Source: an uncultured Bacilli bacterium (GTDB lineage Bacteria; Bacillota_I; Bacilli_A; RF39; UBA660). From it: a stretch of DNA of 22,296 nucleotides. The notes under the pieces were generated by a model. It was not told the origin of the DNA, ran no database searches, and saw only the letters and a program-made list of their open reading frames with translations. The stretch lies in contig CANRKE010000010.1 in NCBI GenBank assembly GCA_947631135.1, positions 1-22,296 on the forward strand. Direction: 5' to 3'. Position 1 is the first letter of the stretch, and each line of letters opens with the position of its first letter. The position numbers and the translations under genes are program-made. Shown piece after piece: positions 22,208-22,296 of this stretch.

Positions 22208-22296
22208 TTGAAAAAGAGGAATAAGAAAAAAATAAATAATAAAATAATATTGATAGTAGTAATATCAGTAATGATAATATTAATTGGTAGTACATT
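22208..22296 (+). CDS. Start of a membrane or secreted protein (partial)
   Basis: Only the first 29 codons are present. A TTG start at 22208 follows TAGGTG. The N-terminus has a run of Lys, Arg and Asn (KKRNKKKINNK) followed by a hydrophobic segment (IILIVVISVMIILIG), which is a signal peptide or N-terminal anchor. The rest lies outside the window and no family can be assigned. Confidence 0.6.
   Translation, partial: MKKRNKKKINNKIILIVVISVMIILIGST

Noticed and set aside
1..22296. UGA reassigned to tryptophan as in mycoplasmas
   Set aside because: UGA ends the response regulator gene exactly at the ATGA overlap, and the conserved proteins use TGG for Trp.

Overview
The window looks like a chromosomal segment of a very AT-rich, low-GC Gram-positive bacterium (Bacilli / Erysipelotrichia / Mollicutes-related gut lineages would fit; this placement is inference). 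The gene pairs rpsP-khpA, rpsO-pnp and cdd-era and a suf cluster are Firmicute-like. UGA is an ordinary stop here (it ends the response regulator at 5671-5673), so this is not a UGA=Trp mycoplasma. Most predicted promoters carry an extended -10 (TGn before the -10 hexamer).

Layout. 1-1878: terminator, a promoter with a GC-rich dyad, and a seven-TM hybrid sensor kinase homologue that has lost both phospho-acceptor residues. 1879-2690: rpsP and an overlapping khpA-like gene behind a perfect consensus promoter. 2691-3105: gene-poor, possibly holding a decayed fragment. 3137-4857: three orphan genes (2-TM DUF3592-like, unknown, BspA-type leucine-rich repeat). 5020-8001: OmpR-type response regulator, histidine kinase and queA in one tight unit. 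8041-8214 (-): rpmB. 8382-10750: a lone type IV prepilin-like gene and a large polytopic membrane protein, probably a GT-C glycosyltransferase. 10932-16336: housekeeping genes nfo, rpsO, pnp, cdd, a cdd-like pseudoenzyme gene and era. 16390-18150: an AlbA_2/HATPase_c_4 protein followed by a 21-bp tandem repeat. 18504-21646: sufC-sufD-sufS-sufU with no sufB. 21643-21909 (-): DUF192 protein. 22003-22111: a compact structured RNA with its own promoter and terminator. 22208-end: start of a membrane or secreted protein.

How the genes relate. The housekeeping blocks serve translation (bS16, bL28, uS15, KhpA, Era), tRNA queuosine modification (QueA), RNA decay (PNPase), pyrimidine salvage (Cdd), abasic-site repair (Nfo) and Fe-S assembly (Suf). 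Between them lie signalling and surface genes. The four items most worth a second look are the doubly inactivated hybrid kinase, the active/inactive cytidine deaminase pair, the suf cluster with a short SufD and no SufB, and the RNA at 22003-22111, in which a 5' segment can compete for the terminator.
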